64,000 nucleotides of DNA from Sinorhizobium numidicum (GCF_029892045.1 NZ_CP120368.1:2726001-2790000); one strand, 5' to 3'; positions 25,298-35,130 are shown, counted from the stretch's first letter. Program-made: numbers and translations. Notes: a model not told the origin generated them from the sequence alone.

Positions 25298-25323
25298 AAG
25301 GCGGGGAACACCCCGCCTTTTTT
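25298..25323 (+). terminator. Intercistronic hairpin between choX and choW
   Basis: AAGGCGGGG and CCCCGCCTT flank an AACA loop and are followed by six Ts. It is a textbook intrinsic terminator inside an operon, expected to lower choWV relative to choX and to protect the choX 3' end. Confidence 0.9.
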
Positions 25324-25373
25324 CACCGCTTCGCGCGATCCTGTTTTTGACCTGACAAGACGGATTCACCTTC

Positions 25374-26219
25374 GTGGAATTTCTGACTGAAAACCGCATT
25401 CCCATCGGGGGCTGGGCCAAGGCGTTCGTGGATTGGCTGACAACGAATTTCGAACTGTTCTTCGATCAGCTCGCAAATTTGCTGTCGGCAATCATCTCCG
25501 TGCTGCTCTTTGTGCTCCAGACGCCTCACCCGCTCATCGTCATCGCCGCCGTGACCGCACTTGCCTGGTGGTTCCGCCGGTCGGTCGGCATCACGCTCTT
25601 CACCGGTCTCGGTCTGCTGCTGATCGTCAACCAGGGCTACTGGAAGGAAACGACGGAGACGTTGGCGCTGGTCCTTGCGGCTAGCTTTGTGAGCATGGCC
25701 GTTGGCGTTCCGCTCGGCATCGCCGCAGCGCGACGCGCCTGGATCTATGCCATCATGCGCCCGATCCTCGACCTAATGCAGACGATTCCGACTTTCGTTT
25801 ATCTCATTCCGGCGCTGATCCTCTTCGGCCTCGGCATGGTTCCGGGCCTGATCGCCACGGTGATCTTCGCCATTCCCGCACCGATCCGCTTGACCCGCCT
25901 CGGCATCATCTCCACGCCACCCTCGCTGGTCGAAGCGGCCGAGTCCTTCGGCGCCACCCCTTGGCAGGTGTTGCGGAAAGTGGAACTGCCGTTTGCGACC
26001 CCGCAGATCATGGCCGGCCTTACCCAGACCATCATGCTGTCCCTGTCGATGGTGGTCATTGCCGCGCTCGTCGGCGCCAACGGCCTCGGCGTTCCCGTCC
26101 TCAGGGCGTTGAACTCAGTCAACGTGGCCAAGGGCTTCGAGTCCGGCCTCTGTATCGTCATCCTTGCCATCGTCCTCGACCGCCTGTTCCGCTCGTCCGA
26201 TGAAGGAGATGGTGCATGA
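25374..26219 (+). CDS. choW: Choline ABC transporter, permease
   Basis: The inner-membrane permease has 281 residues. About six to seven hydrophobic helices are visible, with the binding-protein-dependent transport signature EAAESFGATPWQVLRKVELPFATPQI (EAA loop, about residues 184-209). The N-terminus (MEFLTENRIPIGGWAKAFVDW) is typical of ProW/ChoW proteins. The start codon is GTG at 25374. The stop overlaps the choV ATG by four bases (ATGA), so translation is coupled. Confidence 0.95.
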   Translation: MEFLTENRIPIGGWAKAFVDWLTTNFELFFDQLANLLSAIISVLLFVLQTPHPLIVIAAVTALAWWFRRSVGITLFTGLGLLLIVNQGYWKETTETLALVLAASFVSMAVGVPLGIAAARRAWIYAIMRPILDLMQTIPTFVYLIPALILFGLGMVPGLIATVIFAIPAPIRLTRLGIISTPPSLVEAAESFGATPWQVLRKVELPFATPQIMAGLTQTIMLSLSMVVIAALVGANGLGVPVLRALNSVNVAKGFESGLCIVILAIVLDRLFRSSDEGDGA

Positions 26220-27265
26220 CCGACACGGTTGTTTTCAAGAACGTCGACATCATCTTCGGCAAGAACCCTCAGACGGCCCTGCAGATGGTCGATCGGGGGA
26301 AAACCCGCGATGAGATCGGTGCCGCCACAGGTCTCGTACTCGGTGTCGCCGGCGCTTCGCTGACGATCAATGAAGGCGAAATCCTCGTCCTGATGGGCCT
26401 CTCCGGCTCCGGCAAGTCAACGCTGCTGCGCGCCGTCAACGGACTTGCGCCGGTCGTGCGCGGCGAGGTTGAGATCAAGACCACGAACGGCTCGTTGAAC
26501 CCGTACCGTTGCAACGCCAAGTCGCTTCGCGACTTCCGCATGCATACGGTTTCCATGGTGTTTCAGCAATTCGCGCTGCTGCCTTGGCGGACCGTCGCCG
26601 ACAATGTCGGCTTCGGTCTCGAACTGGCCGGCGTTCCCGATGCGGAACGAAAGAAACGCGTCGGCGAACAGCTTGAGCTCGTCAACCTGACGAAATGGGC
26701 CGACCGCAAGGTGAACGAGCTTTCGGGCGGCATGCAACAGCGCGTCGGCCTCGCCCGAGCCTTCGCCACCGGCGCCCCGATCCTCCTGATGGACGAGCCG
26801 TTTTCGGCGCTCGATCCATTGATCCGCACGCGGTTGCAGGACGAATTGCTCGAATTCCAGCGGCGGCTGAAGAAGACGATCATCTTCGTCAGCCACGATC
26901 TCGACGAGGCTTTCCGCATCGGCAATCGCATCGCCATCATGGAAGGCGGACGGATCATCCAGTGCGGCACACCTCAGGAGATCGTGAAGAACCCGGCAAA
27001 CCAGTACGTTGCCGATTTCGTCCAGCATATGAACCCGATCACCATGCTGATGGCGAAAGACGTCATGCACACCGGCGTCGAACGCGCAGCGACGATCGCC
27101 GGCGTGACGGCAACTGCCAAGCCGACGACGCCGCTTGTCGACATTCTCGATGCCATGTCCCGCCAGCCGGGCAGCATCGGTGTGGTCGACAACGGCTCGG
27201 TCGTCGGCACGATCGACGCGCAAAACATTGTCGAAGGGCTCACGCGTCATCGCAACAAAAGTTGA
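26216..27265 (+). CDS. choV: Choline ABC transporter, ATP-binding protein
   Basis: The ATPase subunit has 349 residues. Walker A is GLSGSGKST, the signature is LSGGMQQRVGLARAF, Walker B is ILLMDEPFSALD, and the H-loop is FVSHDLDEAF. The C-terminal part (about 275-345) carries a CBS-like regulatory region, as in ProV/OpuAA. An additional N-terminal segment before Walker A is typical of glycine-betaine-type ATPases. It is the last gene of choXWV and is followed by a terminator. Confidence 0.95.
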   Translation: MTDTVVFKNVDIIFGKNPQTALQMVDRGKTRDEIGAATGLVLGVAGASLTINEGEILVLMGLSGSGKSTLLRAVNGLAPVVRGEVEIKTTNGSLNPYRCNAKSLRDFRMHTVSMVFQQFALLPWRTVADNVGFGLELAGVPDAERKKRVGEQLELVNLTKWADRKVNELSGGMQQRVGLARAFATGAPILLMDEPFSALDPLIRTRLQDELLEFQRRLKKTIIFVSHDLDEAFRIGNRIAIMEGGRIIQCGTPQEIVKNPANQYVADFVQHMNPITMLMAKDVMHTGVERAATIAGVTATAKPTTPLVDILDAMSRQPGSIGVVDNGSVVGTIDAQNIVEGLTRHRNKS

Positions 27266-27285
27266 CGCGATCCGCCAAGGGGCCA

Positions 27286-27320
27286 ATAAAACCCGGAGCG
27301 GCCGCTCCGGGTTTTTTATT
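27286..27320 (+). terminator. Terminator after choV
   Basis: AAACCCGGAGCG and CGCTCCGGGTTT form a perfect stem around GC, followed by a T tract ending in TTATT. Confidence 0.92.
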
Positions 27321-27356
27321 ATCGGGGAAGCGGTCGTTGGCAGAAGGAAGCGAATC

Positions 27357-28100
27357 ATGAGCGACAAACCCAGCGTACTGCGCGAAACTGATGACGAGGC
27401 CCGCAAACTCGCCCGTGTCTTGCTTCGTTCGGCACGAAGCGGCGCGCTTGCGGCGATCGAGCCCGAAAGCGGCGGATTCCCTTTCGTCAGCCGCGTGCTG
27501 ACCGGCATCGATGTCGATGGCGCACCGGTCATCCTTGTCTCTCAACTGTCGACTCACACCAAGGCGCTGCTTGCCGATCGGCGCGCGTCTCTCCTGACCG
27601 GCGACCCGGGCAAGGGCGACCCTCTCGCCCACCCCCGCCTGACCGTCCAATGCGACGCCGAAGAGGTTTCGCGCGAATCCGCGGCCCATGCCCGCATTCG
27701 CGAGCGATTCCTTCGCCGCCATCCCAGGTCCAAGCTTTACGTCGACTTCCCGGATTTCGGCTTCTTCCGCCTCAATCCGCTGCGCGCAAGCCTCAACGGC
27801 GGCTTCGGGCGCGCCTATGCACTGACGGCGGAGGACCTGATCATAAGCTCGCCCGCCGTGACCGCGCTCGCCGAGATGGAAAGCAGCGCGATCGAGCACA
27901 TGAACATCGATCACGCCGACGCGGTGAAGCACTACGCGACAGTCCACTGCCGTGCATCGGATGGCGATTGGAAGGTCGTCGGAATCGACGCGGCAGGTCT
28001 CGATCTTTCCGATGGCGAGCGGCTGAAACGGCTCGAATTCGATGCGCCCATCCGGGATACAGCCGAATTGCGGCCGCTTCTGAAAAAACTTTACCGTTAA
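27357..28100 (+). CDS. HugZ-like heme/PPOX-fold protein with DUF2470 C-terminus
   Basis: A 247-residue protein with an N-terminal FMN-binding split-barrel domain (pyridoxamine-phosphate-oxidase fold; about 10-150; SQLSTHTKALLADRRASLL) and a C-terminal DUF2470 domain (about 165-245; IEHMNIDHADAVKHYA). This arrangement is that of HugZ/HutZ-type heme-degrading or heme-utilisation proteins. No flavin-dependent activity can be inferred from sequence alone. The start at 27357 follows GAAGGAAG. It lies between choV and nolR as a single gene. A link with ShmR-mediated hemin uptake elsewhere in the window is plausible but unproven. Confidence 0.82.
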   Translation: MSDKPSVLRETDDEARKLARVLLRSARSGALAAIEPESGGFPFVSRVLTGIDVDGAPVILVSQLSTHTKALLADRRASLLTGDPGKGDPLAHPRLTVQCDAEEVSRESAAHARIRERFLRRHPRSKLYVDFPDFGFFRLNPLRASLNGGFGRAYALTAEDLIISSPAVTALAEMESSAIEHMNIDHADAVKHYATVHCRASDGDWKVVGIDAAGLDLSDGERLKRLEFDAPIRDTAELRPLLKKLYR

Positions 28101-28147
28101 TCGCCACTTAGCTACCCCCATTTCTTGCAGTGGGTGGTTGCCCTTTT

Positions 28148-28163
28148 ATGCATCACGGCTAAT
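28148..28163 (-). promoter_or_regulatory. Candidate NolR operator upstream of nolR
   Basis: On the minus strand the site reads ATTAG-N9-AT, matching the published NolR consensus (A/T)TTAG-N9-A(T/A). It ends 44 bases before the nolR start and fits the known autoregulation of NolR. Confidence 0.6.
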
Positions 28164-28207
28164 TATCGTGCTTCGTCAAACATAACTACGTGTGATGTAA
28201 TTTTCGC

Positions 28208-28564
28208 ATGGAGCACGCAATGCAGCCTCTTTCGACTGAAAAACACGAGGAAGCCGAGATAGCAGCCGGTTTCCTCTCGGCCATGGCCAATCCAAAACGC
28301 CTGCTCATCCTCGATTCTCTGATCAAGGAGGAAATGGCGGTCGGCGCATTGGCCAACAAGGTCGGCCTCAGCCAGTCGGCTCTTTCCCAGCACCTTTCGA
28401 AACTGCGTGCCCAGAATCTGGTTAGCACCCGTCGTGACGCACAGACGATCTATTATTCGAGTTCTTCTAACGCAGTCATGAGGATTTTGGGCGCGCTCGC
28501 TGAAATCTACGGCGAAGACACCAAGGCCGTGGAAGAAAAGCCCCTCGTCCGCAAATCGGCGTAG
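28208..28564 (+). CDS. nolR: Nodulation repressor, ArsR-type winged-helix regulator
   Basis: NolR represses nod genes and tunes other symbiotic and growth functions in Sinorhizobium. It has 118 residues. The ArsR-type winged helix runs from about 20 to 95 with the recognition helix in VGLSQSALSQHLSKLRAQ and the wing in STRRDAQTIYYSS. From memory the sequence is close to NolR of S. medicae and S. fredii, including the C-terminal EEKPLVRKSA. The frame is intact; in S. meliloti 1021 the gene is known to be inactivated by a frameshift. Start may be the ATG at 28208 or the one four codons later. A candidate self-operator lies upstream. Confidence 0.93.
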   Translation: MEHAMQPLSTEKHEEAEIAAGFLSAMANPKRLLILDSLIKEEMAVGALANKVGLSQSALSQHLSKLRAQNLVSTRRDAQTIYYSSSSNAVMRILGALAEIYGEDTKAVEEKPLVRKSA

Positions 28565-28599
28565 TCTCCCAATACGTCCGCCGAGCTGGACAAGCCCCT

Positions 28600-28639
28600 A
28601 AAGCCCCGACGAGCAATCGTGCGGGGCTTATGTTTTTTC
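28600..28639 (+). terminator. Terminator after nolR
   Basis: AAGCCCCGACGA and TCGTGCGGGGCTT pair with one mismatch around GCAA, followed by a T-rich tract. Confidence 0.85.
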
Positions 28640-28805
28640 AGCGGCACGAGCGACGACGCCGAGTGCTGTTCTCAAAAAAGCTTCCGGCGCAAGGCGCCGG
28701 ATCCGTGGGCTTGACGCTCATGGGCGCGCTGATAGTTTGACCAACGGGTAAAGAATCCGGCTTGGCCAGCAGTCAACCCGCCAGCAGTCGCCGAGGAGAA
28801 CAGAC

Positions 28806-30134
28806 ATGTCGAACCGCCTTAACACAACGCCGAACGATCTGCGTGCCTTCTGGATGCCGTTCACGGCCAACCGGCAATTCAAGAAAGAACCGCGCCTCTT
28901 CGTCGGCGCCAAGGACATGTATTACACGACCCATGACGGGCGGACGGTGCTTGACGGAACTGCCGGGCTCTGGTGCGTCAATGCCGGTCATTGTCGGCCC
29001 AAAATTACCGAAGCGATCCGCGAACAGGCGGGCGAGCTAGACTATGCGCCGGCATTCCAGCTCGGCCATCCGAAGGCCTTCGAGCTGGCCAACCGGCTCG
29101 TGGATATCGCACCCGAAGGCTTGAACCATGTTCTCTATACCAACTCGGGCTCCGAGTCGGTCGATACCGCTTTGAAGGTGGCGCTCGCCTATCACCGCGC
29201 CAAGGGCAACGGCTCGCGCTTCCGGCTGATCGGTCGCGAACGCGGCTACCATGGCGTCAACTTCGGCGGCATCTCCGTCGGCGGCATCGTCTCCAACCGC
29301 AAGATGTTCGGCACGCTTCTGACCGGCGTCGATCATCTGCCGCACACGCACCTGCCCGGCAAGAACGCGTTCACCCATGGCGAACCGGAGCATGGCGCCG
29401 ACCTCGCCAGCGAGCTGGAGCGCATCGTCACGCTTCACGACGCGTCCACCATTGCCGCCGTCATCGTCGAGCCGGTCGCCGGTTCCACCGGTGTCCTGAT
29501 CCCGCCGAAGGGCTATCTCCAGAAGCTGCGCGAAATCTGCACGAAGCACGGGATCCTGCTGATCTTCGACGAAGTCATCACCGGCTTCGGTCGTCTCGGC
29601 ACACCCTTTGCCGCGCAATATTTCGACGTGAAGCCCGATATCATCACCACCGCCAAGGGTCTCACCAATGGCGTGATCCCGATGGGCGCAGTGTTCGTGA
29701 CGTCGGAGATTCACGATGCCTTCATGACCGGTCCGGAACATCTGATCGAGTTCTTCCACGGCTACACCTATTCCGGCAACCCGATCGCATCGGCAGCGGC
29801 GCTCGGCACCCTCGACACATACAAGGAAGAAGGTTTGCTGACGCGGGCGGCCGAGCTTGCCCCCTACTGGGAGGAAGCTCTGCATTCGCTGAAGGATTGC
29901 CCGCATGTCATCGACATCCGCAACATCGGACTGATCGGCGCGATCGAGCTCGAGCCGATTGCCGGCGAACCGACGAAACGCGCCTTCTCCGCCTTCCTCA
30001 AAGCCTATGAAAAGGGTCTGCTGATCCGCACGACCGGCGATATCATTGCGCTGTCGCCGCCGCTGATCATCGAAAAAGGACAGATCGACGAACTGTTCGA
30101 CAAGCTGCGCGACGTGCTGAACAACAACATCTGA
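28806..30134 (+). CDS. aptA: Beta-alanine (omega-amino acid)--pyruvate aminotransferase
   Basis: This class III PLP aminotransferase transfers the amino group of beta-alanine or related omega-amino acids to pyruvate. It has 442 residues. PLP-binding Lys284 lies in TTAKGLTNG, the cofactor-ring Asp is in LIFDEVITGFGR, and the phosphate-binding NSGSESVDTALK segment is near residue 113. The N-terminal FWMPFTANRQFK motif is the mark of the omega-amino acid:pyruvate group. The start ATG at 28806 follows GAGGAGAACAG. Single gene, followed by a RIME-like repeat. Confidence 0.9.
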   Translation: MSNRLNTTPNDLRAFWMPFTANRQFKKEPRLFVGAKDMYYTTHDGRTVLDGTAGLWCVNAGHCRPKITEAIREQAGELDYAPAFQLGHPKAFELANRLVDIAPEGLNHVLYTNSGSESVDTALKVALAYHRAKGNGSRFRLIGRERGYHGVNFGGISVGGIVSNRKMFGTLLTGVDHLPHTHLPGKNAFTHGEPEHGADLASELERIVTLHDASTIAAVIVEPVAGSTGVLIPPKGYLQKLREICTKHGILLIFDEVITGFGRLGTPFAAQYFDVKPDIITTAKGLTNGVIPMGAVFVTSEIHDAFMTGPEHLIEFFHGYTYSGNPIASAAALGTLDTYKEEGLLTRAAELAPYWEEALHSLKDCPHVIDIRNIGLIGAIELEPIAGEPTKRAFSAFLKAYEKGLLIRTTGDIIALSPPLIIEKGQIDELFDKLRDVLNNNI

Positions 30135-30153
30135 GGCTCGTTCTCGCGACCTA

Positions 30154-30254
30154 CTGCATGTTTCGTGAAGTCGGAACCGATTCAAGGATGAAACCATGCA
30201 GCGATTCAAAGTGCTACAGCGTCCTTGTGCGTCTGAAAAGCGCACGGCGCTGTA
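30154..30254. repeat. RIME-like mosaic repeat, copy 3 (P2-P1 orientation)
   Basis: Degenerate P2 (GTCGGAACCGATTC) with the CTGCATG/CATGCAG ends, then P1 CTACAGCG...GTGCGTCTGAAAAGCGCAC...GCTGTAG. It sits between aptA and the adenine deaminase gene. Confidence 0.8.
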
Positions 30255-30322
30255 GGACCCATTCCCCGCACGCGGGCAGAGGGTTACTGTTGTGAATCAA
30301 AATGAAAAGGCGGAGTGCACGC

Positions 30323-32020
30323 ATGTCCGAGGCGCTGGAACGTTTTATCGATCAGGGCGTTGGCCGCAAGCCGGCAGACATCGTGCTCAAGGGAGGGCGG
30401 TTCTTCGATCTCGTCACGGGAGAGCTCGTCGCGTCCGATATTGCGATCTGCGGTGACCGGATCGTCGGCACCTGCGGCGATTATCAGGGACGCGAGGAAA
30501 TCGACATTACCGGCCGCATCGTCGTTCCCGGCTTTATCGACACCCATCTGCACATCGAATCCTCGCTCGTCACGCCGCATGAATTCGACCGTTGCGTTCT
30601 CCCACTCGGCATCACCACGGTGATCTGCGATCCGCACGAGATCGCCAACGTGCTCGGCACCGAAGGCATCCAGTTCTTCCTCGATTCGGCGATGGAAACG
30701 ATTATGGACATCCGCGTCCAGCTTTCGTCCTGCGTGCCGGCGACGCACCTCGAAACGGCCGGCGCCGACCTGCCGATCGAGCGGCTCGTACCCTTCCGCA
30801 ACCATCCGAAAGTGATCGGGCTTGCGGAATTCATGAATTTCCCCGGCGTCGTGCATAAGGATCCGGTCTGCCTAGCAAAACTCGATGCCTTCCAGGGCGG
30901 TCATATCGACGGCCATGCGCCGCTGCTTCGGGGGAAGGAACTCAACGGCTATCTCTCGGCAGGCATTCGCACGGAACACGAGTGCACCAGTGCCGATGAA
31001 GCGCTCGAAAAGATCCGCAAAGGCATGCACATCCTCGTGCGCGAAGGCTCCGTCTCCAAGGACCTGCATGCCCTGATGCCAATCATCACCGAGCGGCTGT
31101 CTCCCTATCTGGCGCTCTGCACGGATGACCGAAACCCTCTCGACATTGCCGAACAGGGACATCTCGATCACATGATCCGAACGGCGATCGCCGCCGGCGT
31201 CGAACCTCTCGCCATCTACCGTGCCGCCTCGATTTCGGCCGCGCGCGCCTTCGGCCTTAAGGACCGCGGCCTGGTCGCGCCCGGCTGGCGCGCCGATCTC
31301 GTCGTCGTTGACAGCCTGAAAAACTGCAAGGCGCAAATCGTCTTTTCGGCCGGGCGGCGGGTGACGGATGCGCTCTTCGCCGGGCGCAAGCCGGTGGAGG
31401 CCGTTGGGCTCGACAGTGTCAAGGCGGGTGAGATCAAGGCCGCGGACTTCGGCATTCCCCATGCCGAGGGCGACACCTCGGTGATCGGCGTGCTGCCCGG
31501 GAAGATCATCACCGAACATCGTCGCTATCACCTGCCGGCCGAGGGTAACCAGACCGGCGTCGATCTCGACCGCGACATCATTAAGGTCGCCGTCATCGAG
31601 CGCCACGGCATCAACGGAAATCATGCCAACGGCTTCGTCCAAGGCTTCGGCCTGAAGAGGGGCGCAATCGCCTCCACCGTCGGGCATGACAGCCATAATA
31701 TCTGCGTCGTGGGCGTCAACGAGGACGACATGGCGCTCGCCGCCAATAGGCTTGGCGAGATCAAAGGCGGCTTCGTCGTCGTGGATGGCGGCCGGGTGAC
31801 AGGCGAGATTGCTCTCCCCATTGCCGGCCTGATGAGTCTGGAACCCTATGAGCGCGTGAGCGACATACTGCACCATTTGCGCCAAGCCGCCTTCGCGCTC
31901 GGCGCCACCCTGGAAGAGCCTTTCCTGCAGCTGGCCTTCCTGCCGCTGCCGGTGATCCCGCACTTGAAGATCTCGGACCGCGGCCTCGTCGACGTGGACA
32001 GGTTCACGCTGATCGGCTGA
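30323..32020 (+). CDS. ade: Adenine deaminase
   Basis: This enzyme deaminates adenine to hypoxanthine. It has 565 residues. The metal-dependent amidohydrolase barrel carries [13 protein letters not shown] (His pair) near residue 78 and [10 protein letters not shown] near 110. Further acidic and His residues lie in [14 protein letters not shown] and CTDDRNP. The C-terminal domain carries [11 protein letters not shown], typical of bacterial Ade. The start at 30323 follows GGAG seven bases upstream; the ATG seven codons earlier has no site. Its product could feed the xanthine-urate pathway encoded at 46-59 kb, although the two are 16 kb apart. Confidence 0.93.
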   Translation: MSEALERFIDQGVGRKPADIVLKGGRFFDLVTGELVASDIAICGDRIVGTCGDYQGREEIDITGRIVVPGFIDTHLHIESSLVTPHEFDRCVLPLGITTVICDPHEIANVLGTEGIQFFLDSAMETIMDIRVQLSSCVPATHLETAGADLPIERLVPFRNHPKVIGLAEFMNFPGVVHKDPVCLAKLDAFQGGHIDGHAPLLRGKELNGYLSAGIRTEHECTSADEALEKIRKGMHILVREGSVSKDLHALMPIITERLSPYLALCTDDRNPLDIAEQGHLDHMIRTAIAAGVEPLAIYRAASISAARAFGLKDRGLVAPGWRADLVVVDSLKNCKAQIVFSAGRRVTDALFAGRKPVEAVGLDSVKAGEIKAADFGIPHAEGDTSVIGVLPGKIITEHRRYHLPAEGNQTGVDLDRDIIKVAVIERHGINGNHANGFVQGFGLKRGAIASTVGHDSHNICVVGVNEDDMALAANRLGEIKGGFVVVDGGRVTGEIALPIAGLMSLEPYERVSDILHHLRQAAFALGATLEEPFLQLAFLPLPVIPHLKISDRGLVDVDRFTLIG

Positions 32021-32117
32021 GCGATGGAGGGATGAGGAATACGCTCGCGCTTCGGTATTCCCTTCTCTCCGCATGATTGCTCAAGCTTAGACAAAGGCGC
32101 CCAGCACCGTCCCCACC

Positions 32118-32150
32118 GTCATCCTCGGCCCTGACCCGAGGATCCGTCCA
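32118..32150. repeat. Small inverted repeat ATCCTCGG-CCCTGACC-CGAGGAT
   Basis: A short hairpin of a type common in rhizobial intergenic DNA. It lies between the convergent ade and alpha-glucosidase genes, where it may help to end both transcripts. The rest of 32021-32271 shows nothing recognisable. Confidence 0.6.
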
Positions 32151-32271
32151 CAGGCTGCCAAAGCATGCTCGATCAGGTGGCGGCTTGACGTGATGCAAAG
32201 GCGCTGCCCCGCTTGGCGGCCGCGATATCGCCAGCGTCACATCGCGTTTGGGGCCCGCGCCGCTCCCCCGC

Positions 32272-33918
32272 TCATCGCAGCCTTCCGCAGAAAACGTCCA
32301 GGCCGGCGAGCGCTATTGCGTTGTCGGCGAAGGCCGGTGCAAAGCCGGGCATCGGCTGGACTTCGGCAACGGCGGTGTCGATCGCAAGCTGGACTGTCTG
32401 CGGTTCCCGCGTCAGATTGAAGACGAAGAGCAGCCGCTCGCCGTTCCCCTCCCTTATGAAGGTGAGGACATCCTGGTTTGAACCGATGAACGTCATATCC
32501 CCATCGATAAGCGATTGATGGGCTCTGCGGAACTCCAGCGTCTGGCGATAATGCTCAAGCACGGAGCCGGCAATGCCCGTTTGCGCGTCGACCGCCAATA
32601 GCCGCTGCGCTTCGCGCACCGGCAGCCAGGGAATGCTGGTGGAAAACCCCGCATTCACCAGATCCCTTTCCCAGACCATCGGCGTCCGGCAGCCGTCGCG
32701 GCCCTTGAATGCGGGCCAGAAACGGATGCCGTAGGGATCGCGCAGCTCGTCGAAGGCCAGCTCAGCTTCCGGCAAGCCCAGCTCCTCGCCTTGGTAAAGG
32801 CAGATTGAACCGCGCAGGACTGCAAGCAGGGAAATGGCAAGCTTCGCCACCTTCTCCTCCTCCACCTCGTGCTGCGCGAAGCGGCTCACGTGACGCATGA
32901 CATCATGGTTGGAGAACGCCCAGCAGACCCATCCGTCGACGACGGCCGACTGGAAACGCTCGACGCAGCGGCGGATATGGCGTGCGGTGAATTCCGGCCC
33001 GAGAAGGTCGAAGGTATAGCACATGTGCAGCTTGTCACCGCCGCTGGTATAGTCGGCAACGATCCGCAAGGAGCGCGCCCCGTCGCCGACCTCGCCAACG
33101 GTGGCGCGGCCGTCATACTCATCGAGCAGCGCCCTCACCCGGCGGAGGAAGCCGATGTTCTCCGGCTGGCTCTTATCGTGGAGATGATCCTGCATCCCGT
33201 AAGGATTGACGTCCGGCGAATCTCTGGTCGTCGCATCCGGATCGGGAACAAGCGGCGGGTTATCCCGCAAATGCAGGTCGTGGAAGTAGAAGTTCACGGT
33301 GTCGAGCCGGAAACCATCGACGCCGCGATCGAGCCAGAACCGGACGGTCGACAGCACCGCCTCCTGCACCTCCGGATTATGGAAGTTGAGATCGGGCTGC
33401 GAGCTCAGGAAATTGTGCAAGTAGTATTGCTTGCGCACGCCGTCCCATTCCCAGGCAGGGCCCCCAAAGACTGACAGCCAGTTGTTCGGCGCCGTGCCAT
33501 CCGGCTTCGGATCAGCCCAAACATACCAGTCGGCCTTCCGATTGGTTCTGTTCGAGCGGCTCTCGATGAACCAGGGATGCCGGTCCGATGTATGTGAGAT
33601 CACCTGATCGATGACGACTTTCAGGCCCAGCCGATGTGCCTCCTCCAGCATCGCGTCGAAATCAGCGAGCGTGCCGAACATCGGATCGACGTCGCAATAG
33701 TCGGAGACATCGTATCCCATGTCCGCCTGCGGAGACCTGAAGAACGGAGACAGCCAGACGGCATCGACGCCGAGCGAAGCAATGTGCGGCAGCCGCCGGG
33801 TCACACCGCGAAGATCGCCGATACCATCGCCGTCGGTATCCTGGAAGGACCGCGGATAGACCTGGTAGATCACCGCGCCGCGCCACCAGTCTTCACCCGA
33901 TCTCGATACAGTCTCCAT
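32272..33918 (-). CDS. GH13 alpha-glucosidase
   Basis: A 548-residue glycoside hydrolase family 13 enzyme that should release glucose from alpha-glucosides such as maltose, sucrose, trehalose or isomaltose. The catalytic triad is visible: nucleophile Asp206 in DGFRLDTVNF, acid Glu276 in VGEVGD and transition-state Asp339 in FSNHDVMRH. The conserved regions QVYPRSFQD, GVDAVWLSPFFRSP and DQVISHTSD are all present. No signal peptide is visible, so it is cytoplasmic. It resembles rhizobial AglA but is not in an agl transporter operon; it is divergent from the sugar-kinase gene. Exact substrate cannot be read. Confidence 0.9.
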   Translation of the reverse strand: METVSRSGEDWWRGAVIYQVYPRSFQDTDGDGIGDLRGVTRRLPHIASLGVDAVWLSPFFRSPQADMGYDVSDYCDVDPMFGTLADFDAMLEEAHRLGLKVVIDQVISHTSDRHPWFIESRSNRTNRKADWYVWADPKPDGTAPNNWLSVFGGPAWEWDGVRKQYYLHNFLSSQPDLNFHNPEVQEAVLSTVRFWLDRGVDGFRLDTVNFYFHDLHLRDNPPLVPDPDATTRDSPDVNPYGMQDHLHDKSQPENIGFLRRVRALLDEYDGRATVGEVGDGARSLRIVADYTSGGDKLHMCYTFDLLGPEFTARHIRRCVERFQSAVVDGWVCWAFSNHDVMRHVSRFAQHEVEEEKVAKLAISLLAVLRGSICLYQGEELGLPEAELAFDELRDPYGIRFWPAFKGRDGCRTPMVWERDLVNAGFSTSIPWLPVREAQRLLAVDAQTGIAGSVLEHYRQTLEFRRAHQSLIDGDMTFIGSNQDVLTFIREGNGERLLFVFNLTREPQTVQLAIDTAVAEVQPMPGFAPAFADNAIALAGLDVFCGRLR

Positions 33919-34066
33919 CCCGCAAGTCCTCGTCGTTTCGGCCGTTCCGTAGCAGATGTATCTTCGGGAAATCGCCGAGTAAACTCAGCCCCGCAACATT
34001 CGCTTGCTGCGGGGCCAACAGATCGCTAACGCATTCTGGGAAGGGCAATTCGGAGAGGAGAAGCGA

Positions 34067-34990
34067 ATGGCTGGCAGCATGCTGTCGATCGGTGAGTGCA
34101 TGGTCGAACTGATGCAGGCGGAAGGAGACATGCTGCGCAAGGGCTATGCGGGCGATACTTTCAACACCGCCTATTACGCTCGCCTCTTCTTGCCGACCGA
34201 TTGGAGTGTTGATTATTTCACCGCCGTCGGCACCGATATCGTATCGAGCGAGATGCTGGCGTTTATCGAAAATACCGGCATTGGAACGGGCCACATCCGC
34301 AGGATCGAGGGCTTGATGCCGGGCCTCTACATGATCCATCTGAAGGAAGGCGAACGCAGCTTCTCCTATTGGCGCTCGGCCTCGGCCGCGAAGCTGCTCG
34401 CGGAGGATCCCGAGCGGCTGCGGGCGGCGATCGAAGCGTCCGACGTCGTCTTCTTTTCCGGAATCACACTCGCGATTCTCGCGGCTAACACCGTCGAGAC
34501 GCTGCTCACGGAACTGCGGCGGGCAAGAGCGAGCGGCAAGCGGGTCGTCTTCGATCCGAACATTCGCCCGCGACTTTGGGGCGAGCCGGCCCGGATGCGC
34601 GCGACCCTGGAGGCGGGCGCGCGGGCGGCCAACCTGGTCATGCCGAGCTTCGACGACGAGGCAGCGCATTTTGGCGACGAGTCGGTCGAAGCAACGATCG
34701 ACCGCTATCGGGCACTCGGTGTCGAAGACGTTGCAGTCAAGGACGGCGCCCGGGGCGTCACGCTTCACTTTACCGGCGAAGAACGCGTCCATGTTCCCGC
34801 CGTGGCGGCGGCGGTCGTCGACACCACCAGCGCCGGCGACAGCTTCAACGGAGCGTTTCTTGCCCGCCTTGCGGCAGGCGACAGTCCGGCCGAGGCAGCG
34901 GCCTTTGCTGTGCGTGTGGCCGCGGCCGTGATCGGCCATCACGGCGCATTGATCCGGCGCGACAAGCTGGTGCCAGACCACATCCTTTAA
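34067..34990 (+). CDS. kdgK: PfkB-family sugar kinase, probably 2-keto-3-deoxygluconate kinase
   Basis: A 307-residue ribokinase-fold kinase. The N-terminal LSIGECMVEL and YAGDTFNTAYYAR motifs are those of KDG kinases. The nucleotide site and catalytic base are in VDTTSAGDSFNGAFLARL near residue 256. KDG phosphorylation feeds the Entner-Doudoroff pathway. The start at 34067 follows GGAGAGGAG, an excellent site. Substrate assignment rests on the N-terminal motifs; another 2-keto-sugar is possible. Confidence 0.82.
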   Translation: MAGSMLSIGECMVELMQAEGDMLRKGYAGDTFNTAYYARLFLPTDWSVDYFTAVGTDIVSSEMLAFIENTGIGTGHIRRIEGLMPGLYMIHLKEGERSFSYWRSASAAKLLAEDPERLRAAIEASDVVFFSGITLAILAANTVETLLTELRRARASGKRVVFDPNIRPRLWGEPARMRATLEAGARAANLVMPSFDDEAAHFGDESVEATIDRYRALGVEDVAVKDGARGVTLHFTGEERVHVPAVAAAVVDTTSAGDSFNGAFLARLAAGDSPAEAAAFAVRVAAAVIGHHGALIRRDKLVPDHIL

Positions 34991-35130
34991 GGCCGACGTG
35001 CAGTGTCCGCCCGCTTGCGGGTAGAAGGTGGCCGGCAGGTTGCGCGCTTTCTCCGCTCGCCCCCAAAACACACCCGCTTGGACCACGGTGATTCTGACTA
35101 GAATTCAACCGGCGGCCGATCGTCTCGGCA

